5,140 nt of DNA from Acidobacteriota bacterium (lineage in GTDB: Bacteria; Acidobacteriota; UBA4820; DSQY01), in contig JAKAJA010000160.1 in assembly GCA_021814085.1 (NCBI GenBank), positions 1-5,140 of the forward strand. The letters are read 5' to 3'. How positions within the stretch are numbered: position 1 is the first letter of the stretch; every line of letters begins with the position of its first letter. Below are positions 1-3,285 of the stretch, piece by piece. Under the pieces are notes generated by a model. That model made no database searches. It was not told the origin of the DNA and worked only from the letters and a program-made list of their open reading frames with translations. A program made the position numbers and the translations under genes.

Positions 1-12
1 CGTCTAGCTTCT

Positions 13-26
13 CGCGTTTCGCGTTT
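13..26. repeat. Tandem 7-bp duplication CGCGTTT
   Basis: CGCGTTT occurs twice head to tail at 13-19 and 20-26, just outside the palindromic element. It shares the 7-bp period of the array at 134-189 but not its sequence. Two copies alone could be chance. Confidence 0.4.
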
Positions 27-31
27 CCTCT

Positions 32-115
32 GTCACTGCGAGGAGCGAAGGAACGAAGCAGTCTCGCCCTTTACTTCGAGATTGCCGCGTCGGCCTTCGG
101 CCTCCTCGCAATGAC
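32..115. repeat. Imperfect palindromic interspersed repeat element
   Basis: The left arm (32-66, starting gtcactgcgaggagcgaag) and the right arm (77-115, ending cctcctcgcaatgac) are imperfect reverse complements around a 10-nt AT-rich centre (67-76). Strongly conserved blocks are GTCAYTGCGAGGAG and CARTCTCG. The right arm contains a nested small hairpin, GGCC TTC GGCC (92-102). From memory, intergenic elements opening with GTCATTGCGAGGAGCGAAG recur in many unrelated bacterial genomes. It holds no open frame, so it is a non-autonomous or REP-like element. It lies 75 bp beyond the 3' end of the lipoprotein gene and could also act as a 3'-end hairpin for it. Confidence 0.75.
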
Positions 116-133
116 GGTCATGAGCCTCTGGTT

Positions 134-189
134 CTTCACTCCTCACTCCTCACTCCTCACTCTTCACTCCTCACTCCTCACTCCTCCCG
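134..189. repeat. Heptanucleotide tandem array (CYTCACT), 8 units
   Basis: Seven full 7-bp units run from 134 to 182, followed by a degenerate eighth (183-189). Units 1 and 5 read CTTCACT and the others CCTCACT, so the array is also a 28-bp direct duplication: 134-161 against 162-189 with 26 of 28 bases equal. On the minus strand the unit is AGTGAGG, and the array starts 2 nt past the stop codon of the lipoprotein gene, so it would form the start of its 3' UTR. The 7-bp period is not a multiple of three, which argues against coding. Confidence 0.9.
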
Positions 190-190
190 C

Positions 191-700
191 CTACCGCCTC
201 GGATGCTGAACCCTGGAGCTCCCGTCGGGCGCGGTGAGGACGTCCACGTCGTCGCCGGGGCGGAACTGTTCCTCGCCCCCCTGGACGATGGACAGGACGC
301 GGCCGTCGTCCAGCCTCACCTGCACTTCGAGGCCGTTCTGCTGGGCGGCGGCGGTTTCCATGGCGTTCCCCGCCAGGCCGCCGATGATGGCCCCCGCGAG
401 GGCACCCCACCACGAACCGCCGTTGTAGTAGCAGGAGGAGTTGCTCCCCGCGGCGGCGCCGGCGATGGCGCCCACCGTGGAACCCACGGCGGCTCCCGCA
501 CCCGTGGGCTGTCCCTGGATCTTGACCGTCCGGACGGCCTGCACGACCCCCGGCTCCACGGACATGGCCTGGCCCGTCTGGTAGGCCGGGTAGGCAGGGG
601 GAACCGTCACGGGGGCACAGGCCGTGGCTGTGATGAGGCCCGCCGCCAGAACCGTCGCGACTGCCGTCCGCTCAACTTTCGTGAACCCGCTCCATCTCAT
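191..700 (-). CDS. SlyB-like glycine-zipper outer-membrane lipoprotein, 169 aa
   Basis: Predicted envelope lipoprotein of the glycine-zipper 2TM (SlyB/17-kDa antigen) group, whose members support outer-membrane integrity. The signal peptide runs to residue 27 with a lipobox ATAC ending at Cys28, the lipidation site (-3 is Ala rather than Leu, acceptable but not ideal). A Pro/Tyr-rich linker (29-50) is followed by VVQAVRTVKI (52-61), the short strand seen in SlyB before the zipper. Two Gly/Ala helices with GxxxG spacing follow: 67-85 and 99-111 (GALAGAIIGGLAG). The C-terminal domain EVQVRLDDGRVLSIVQ (125-140), then FRPGDDVDVLTAPDGSSRV (146-164), matches the SlyB tail pattern. The loop between the zipper helices, SNSSCYYNGGSWW (86-98), carries a second Cys (Cys90) and aromatic residues. 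The start is set by the GGAGG upstream. It probably has its own promoter. Family placement is firm; a one-to-one equivalence with E. coli slyB is not shown, so no symbol is given. Confidence 0.88.
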   Translation of the reverse strand: MRWSGFTKVERTAVATVLAAGLITATACAPVTVPPAYPAYQTGQAMSVEPGVVQAVRTVKIQGQPTGAGAAVGSTVGAIAGAAAGSNSSCYYNGGSWWGALAGAIIGGLAGNAMETAAAQQNGLEVQVRLDDGRVLSIVQGGEEQFRPGDDVDVLTAPDGSSRVQHPRR

Positions 701-706
701 GGCCCG

Positions 707-711
707 CCTCC
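707..711 (-). promoter_or_regulatory. Ribosome binding site of the lipoprotein gene
   Basis: A full GGAGG on the minus strand stands 6 nt before the ATG at 700. It fixes that start, which also places the lipobox at a normal distance from the N-terminus. Confidence 0.7.
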
Positions 712-730
712 GCGACCGGTCCTATTCACA

Positions 731-760
731 AATGTATTCCTTCCGGCTCGGGAAGGCCAA
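731..760 (-). promoter_or_regulatory. Candidate sigma70-type promoter of the glycine-zipper lipoprotein gene
   Basis: On the minus strand TTGGCC (755-760) lies 18 nt upstream of TACATT (731-736), each matching 4 of 6 consensus bases, in the only A+T-rich patch of this gap. Transcription would start near 724 and leave a short leader carrying the GGAGG site. An 18-bp dyad, CCTTCC/GGAAGG (739-744 and 751-756), fills most of the spacer and overlaps the -35 box. It is a candidate operator. Assignment rests on pattern alone. Confidence 0.35.
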
Positions 761-764
761 CCCT

Positions 765-789
765 GCGCCTCTCGTTTGGGGTGAGGCGC
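765..789 (-). terminator. Hairpin after the M1 peptidase gene, possible terminator
   Basis: On the minus strand GCGCCTC (783-789) pairs with GAGGCGC (765-771) across an 11-nt loop, 12 nt past the TAG of the M1 gene. No U-tract follows, so it is not a canonical intrinsic terminator. It could protect the 3' end or assist factor-dependent termination. Confidence 0.4.
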
Positions 790-801
790 GTCCGTGGGGG
801 G

Positions 802-2556
802 CTACTTCGCCACGACCTTGAGGACCCAGCCATCTTCGTCGAACCCGACGCTCTGGACGGCCTTTGCCGTGGTGAAGGAGAAGGTCTGACTGCGCTGGTC
901 GTTCTGCACCGTGTGGGTCTCGGACGTGCCGTCGGCGAAGTGGAGGGTGATGTCCACGGGCATGATGTACGCATCCGCTCCCGCGGCGCGGTTCACGATC
1001 TTGTGCTTCTGTGTCTGCTGGAGGGTCACGGCGCACGTGCCCGTCTGGATGGTGCTGGAGACCCTGTAGATGGGCCGGTAGGGCGTGTAGATCCACTCGT
1101 CAAAGAACCACTGGAGGGACTTCCCGTAAACCCCCTCGCACGCGGCCTGGAAATCCGCCGTCGTGGCGCTCCCGTAGTGGTGGGCCGCGCGGTAGGCCCT
1201 CAGGGCGCCGTTGAAGGGAGCTTCGCCCATGACCTTCTTGAGCATGTGCAGCGCCCACGCCCCCTTGTAGTAGACGGACGCCTCGTCGTTGAACGGCTTG
1301 TTCTCGTTGGCGGTGTAAACGGTCCCCTTGAGATAGCCCGCGTAGGCGCCGTCCAGATCGTAGACCTTGAAGGCCTCCCCTTCGGAGATGCCCTTGGTGT
1401 GGGCCCACCAGAGGGCCTCGAAGTAGGTGCCGAATCCCTCGTTGAGCCAGACGTCGTGCCACGTGGCGCAGGTGACGTCGTCGCCCCACCAGTGGTGCGC
1501 CAGCTCATGGGCATACATGAGCGTGGCGTCCCCAGGGGAGTAAGGAGAGGTGCCGGTGACCCAGGCCTGATGAACGGCCGTGATGGTCTGGTGCTCCATG
1601 CCGGGATAGGGGACCTCCACCTGGCCGAACTTCTCCTCCAGGAACGGGTAGTCCCCCGCTATTTCCGCGTAAAACCTGATCATGTCAGGGATAGTGGCGA
1701 AGTTCTGCCGCGCCACCGCCTCGTCCTCGGGATAGACGTAGTGGTTGAGCGGCATGGTGGCCTTTCCGTCCAGGCTCGTGTAGCTGTCGTCGAACCGGAC
1801 GTAGTTGGTCACGTTGGCGCAGACGAGGTAGGTGGCGATGGGATAACCCTCGTGCCAGGTGTAGGTGTCGGTGCCGTCGGCGTTGTGGGTCACTCCCTCC
1901 AGCGTGCCGTTGGACACTCCCACCATGCCGCCGGGCACGGTGAGCCGCATGTCAAAGGTGAACTTGTCCGAGACGTCCTCCACGAGGGGCCACCAGCGGT
2001 AGGCCGCGAAGGGTTCCGCCTCGGTGGCGGCAACGGCGTTGCCGTCGTGGGTCTCGAAAATCACGCCCCCCTGGAACTTGGGGTCCCAAGTGGGGTTGCC
2101 ACCGAAGACCACCGTGACGGCGTGCTCCTCGCCCGGTGACGCGGAAGCGGGGAGCGCGAAGATGATGTCGTCACCCTTCCGCTTGGTGGAGGAGGCCGGC
2201 TGGCCGTCGATCTTGGTGGCCGACACCCTGAGGGATCGGTGGAGGCGCAGCTTCACCTGCGAGAGACTGGCCGTGGCCCGGAAGCTCATGGTGACCGTCC
2301 CCGACTCGGTCTTCGCCGCCGGGTCCAGGGCCAGGTCCATGTCGTAGTGGAGGACGTCCAGGGACTGCTTGGGCTGGACGCTGGCCTTGATCACCTGCGC
2401 CAGCACCCGCATTTCGGCGGCCCGCAGGGGAGCCGTCTTCTGCGCCGGGCTGGCCGCTTCGCCCCGGGACTTGGACTGCACGGGTGCCGAAATCATCAGT
2501 CCCACGATGAGAACGGAAATGGCAAGAGGCGCGGCGACGAACCTTCGAACTGTCAT
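802..2556 (-). CDS. Secreted M1-family zinc metallopeptidase (aminopeptidase N-like), 584 aa
   Basis: Gluzincin of family M1, expected to remove N-terminal residues from peptides outside the cytoplasm. Residues 1-28 form a signal peptide (Arg4-Arg5, hydrophobic core 6-24, possible cleavage after VQS at 26-28). The N-terminal beta domain begins near QSLDVLHYDMDL and contains the family pattern around WWPLVEDVSDKFTFDM. The substrate-binding exopeptidase motif is PGMEH (318-322), a variant of GAMEN. The zinc site is HELAH (350-354) with Glu373 in NEGF, exactly 18 residues after His354; Glu351 is the general base and Tyr429 in YYKG the transition-state Tyr. FFDEWIYTPYRPIYRV closes the catalytic helical part, and about 90 residues of beta-rich C-terminal domain follow. 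At 584 aa it lacks the long ERAP1-like C-terminal helical domain of larger members. The ATG is preceded by GAGGGGGG (2563-2570). The upstream terminator implies separate transcription from the cytochrome gene. All key residues are intact; specificity is unknown. Confidence 0.96.
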   Translation of the reverse strand: MTVRRFVAAPLAISVLIVGLMISAPVQSKSRGEAASPAQKTAPLRAAEMRVLAQVIKASVQPKQSLDVLHYDMDLALDPAAKTESGTVTMSFRATASLSQVKLRLHRSLRVSATKIDGQPASSTKRKGDDIIFALPASASPGEEHAVTVVFGGNPTWDPKFQGGVIFETHDGNAVAATEAEPFAAYRWWPLVEDVSDKFTFDMRLTVPGGMVGVSNGTLEGVTHNADGTDTYTWHEGYPIATYLVCANVTNYVRFDDSYTSLDGKATMPLNHYVYPEDEAVARQNFATIPDMIRFYAEIAGDYPFLEEKFGQVEVPYPGMEHQTITAVHQAWVTGTSPYSPGDATLMYAHELAHHWWGDDVTCATWHDVWLNEGFGTYFEALWWAHTKGISEGEAFKVYDLDGAYAGYLKGTVYTANENKPFNDEASVYYKGAWALHMLKKVMGEAPFNGALRAYRAAHHYGSATTADFQAACEGVYGKSLQWFFDEWIYTPYRPIYRVSSTIQTGTCAVTLQQTQKHKIVNRAAGADAYIMPVDITLHFADGTSETHTVQNDQRSQTFSFTTAKAVQSVGFDEDGWVLKVVAK

Positions 2557-2562
2557 GTGTGT

Positions 2563-2570
2563 CCCCCCTC
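2563..2570 (-). promoter_or_regulatory. Ribosome binding site of the M1 peptidase gene
   Basis: GAGGGGGG on the minus strand ends 6 nt before the ATG at 2556 and supports that start, which also gives a complete signal peptide. Confidence 0.6.
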
Positions 2571-2591
2571 GAACTTGGATAGTCTACAGAG

Positions 2592-2627
2592 ATTCCCGCC
2601 CGGAATGTAGGGCGGCCCTTCCCGCCC
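2592..2627. promoter_or_regulatory. Two small dyads upstream of the M1 peptidase gene
   Basis: In the 95 bp between the terminator and the M1 start, ATTCC (2592-2596) is mirrored by GGAAT (2602-2606), and GGGCGG (2610-2615) by CCGCCC (2622-2627). The M1 promoter should lie in this gap, so either could be an operator. I see no convincing -35/-10 pair here, and short GC-rich dyads arise easily by chance in such DNA. Confidence 0.2.
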
Positions 2628-2653
2628 CACGCCTCTGGCGGCACCCCGGCCCT

Positions 2654-2685
2654 TGAAAGCAAAACGGCCGCTGATTGCGGCCGTT
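2654..2685 (-). terminator. Rho-independent terminator of the cytochrome gene
   Basis: Read on the minus strand: AACGGCCGC, loop AATCA, GCGGCCGTT, then TTTTGCTTTC (the last two Ts of the stem begin the T-run). The 9-bp stem is perfect (2663-2671 with 2677-2685) with a 5-nt loop. It begins 26 nt past the TAG of the cytochrome gene. The T-rich tail is on the minus-strand side only, so it acts in the direction of the cytochrome gene and separates it from the M1 peptidase gene. Confidence 0.85.
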
Positions 2686-2711
2686 CCGCGCTCCGGTCAA
2701 CTTCCGTCTGG

Positions 2712-3146
2712 CTACTTGCCCTGTTTCTCTTTGAGGGCCTCCAGTTCGTCCTCCGTGTGGGCCGGGTAGAGGCCCTTGGGATGGCTGGCTTTGCGGACGG
2801 CCTGGTCGTAGGCCAGGAACTCGTAGATCTTGTCGGCCTCGTCGAGGGTGATGCCGTACCCGCCCTTCTTCATGATGCCCCCCATGTAGTTGGCCCAGTA
2901 GGTGGCGGGCATGGAGGTGTTCACGGGGCGGGCGAGGGTATGGCACTTGCTGCACTGTTTGTCGAAGACCCGGTAATCCTGCTGGATGTTCGCCGGGTAG
3001 TCGGCCACGTCCACCTTATCGGGCCCCTTGTCCTGTGGGAGGACCAGGCTGCCGGCTTTCTGCGGGGGGTTGGCGGCAAGGGCGGCGGCCCCCGCTACGG
3101 CGAGGGCGCCAGCCAGGCACGCCACGAGCAACTTCATCCTTGTCAT
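2712..3146 (-). CDS. Exported mono-haem c-type cytochrome, 144 aa
   Basis: Small periplasmic electron carrier. An N-terminal signal (Met-Thr-Arg-Met-Lys, then a Leu/Ala/Val/Gly-rich core to about residue 25) is followed by a Lys/Asp-rich stretch and one haem-attachment motif, C65-S-K-C68-H69. Met92, in GGIMKK eight residues after Trp84, is the best candidate for the distal iron ligand by the usual W-x7-M pattern; Met88 and Met79 are alternatives. The helix LDEADKIYEFLAY (101-113) is the typical C-terminal helix of the fold, followed by a charged tail ending EALKEKQGK. I chose the ATG at 3146 because GGAG lies 6 nt upstream (3153-3156). ATGs at 3137 and 3158 are in frame, and the frame stays open to an ATG at 3278, but that extension reads as non-coding leader. 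Cys10 in LVAC resembles a lipobox, but the preceding segment is short, so I favour ordinary Sec export. Redox partner and pathway cannot be told. It is followed by an intrinsic terminator. Confidence 0.9.
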   Translation of the reverse strand: MTRMKLLVACLAGALAVAGAAALAANPPQKAGSLVLPQDKGPDKVDVADYPANIQQDYRVFDKQCSKCHTLARPVNTSMPATYWANYMGGIMKKGGYGITLDEADKIYEFLAYDQAVRKASHPKGLYPAHTEDELEALKEKQGK

Positions 3147-3152
3147 CCGTAT

Positions 3153-3156
3153 CTCC
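3153..3156 (-). promoter_or_regulatory. Ribosome binding site deciding the cytochrome start
   Basis: On the minus strand GGAG sits 6 nt before the ATG at 3146. The alternative ATG at 3137 has only AAGG directly abutting it, and the one at 3158 overlaps the GGAG and has only GC-rich sequence upstream. This favours 3146 as the start. Confidence 0.6.
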
Positions 3157-3172
3157 ATCGCGGCGCGGCGGA

Positions 3173-3190
3173 GCGGACCGGCCGGTCCGC
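3173..3190. repeat. Perfect 18-bp palindrome upstream of the cytochrome gene
   Basis: GCGGACCGGCCGGTCCGC is identical to its reverse complement. It lies 26 nt upstream of the cytochrome ATG at 3146, where an operator or a 5'-leader hairpin could act. It has no T-run on either side, so it is not an intrinsic terminator. The base composition makes short GC dyads common, but 9 perfect half-site bases are above what chance usually gives in a gap this small. Confidence 0.6.
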
Positions 3191-3199
3191 CGCTCGCAG

Positions 3200-3231
3200 T
3201 GGGAGAGGCTACACCCTTTCGGTGCCTCCCA
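3200..3231 (-). promoter_or_regulatory. Bulged stem-loop in the cytochrome upstream region
   Basis: On the minus strand TGGGAGGCACC can fold on GGTGTAGCCTCTCCCA around the loop GAAAG. Roughly 11 pairs form (CACC/GGTG near the loop, then GGA/TCC and GGGT/CCCA) with small bulges on the 3' side. No known riboswitch consensus was recognised in it. Whether it is transcribed depends on where the cytochrome promoter lies. Confidence 0.4.
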
Positions 3232-3240
3232 TCAACCTCC

Positions 3241-3271
3241 GGATGCGGGGCGATCGCACCTCCCCGCACCC
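3241..3271 (-). terminator. Hairpin after the M13 peptidase gene, possible terminator
   Basis: On the minus strand GGGTGCGGGG (3262-3271) pairs with CCCCGCATCC (3241-3250) through 10 pairs, one a G-U wobble, around an 11-nt loop. It starts 14 nt past the TAG of the M13 gene. There is no U-tract, so termination without a factor is doubtful. It may be a 3'-end protecting structure or the first element of the cytochrome leader. Confidence 0.4.
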
Positions 3272-3285
3272 GTCGCACGTCTCAC

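Noticed and set aside
32..115. Insertion sequence or its remnant with a transposase
   Set aside because: There is no transposase frame or fragment in the 84 bp or around it; only the palindrome itself is supported.
134..189. CRISPR array
   Set aside because: The repeats are 7 bp and contiguous with no spacers, so this is a simple tandem array.
203..784. 193-codon plus-strand frame opposite the lipoprotein gene
   Set aside because: Low-complexity Gly/Arg/His translation, and the opposite strand has a full signal peptide, lipobox and glycine zippers with a GGAGG site.
781..2139. 452-codon plus-strand open frame antisense to the M1 peptidase gene
   Set aside because: Its translation is rich in Val, Gly, Arg, His and Leu with no recognisable motif, it lies almost wholly opposite a gene with complete M1 catalytic motifs, and long antisense frames are expected in high-GC DNA.
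3147..3278. N-terminal extension of the cytochrome to the ATG at 3278
   Set aside because: The 44 extra residues would put Arg/Pro/Gly-rich sequence before the signal peptide and run through three dyads; a good ribosome binding site supports 3146.
3200..3285. Known riboswitch (cobalamin, c-di-GMP, glycine) ahead of the cytochrome gene
   Set aside because: A CCGAAAGGG-like stretch and a CCCACTG stretch recall pieces of cobalamin riboswitches, but the conserved B12 box and the core order are missing.
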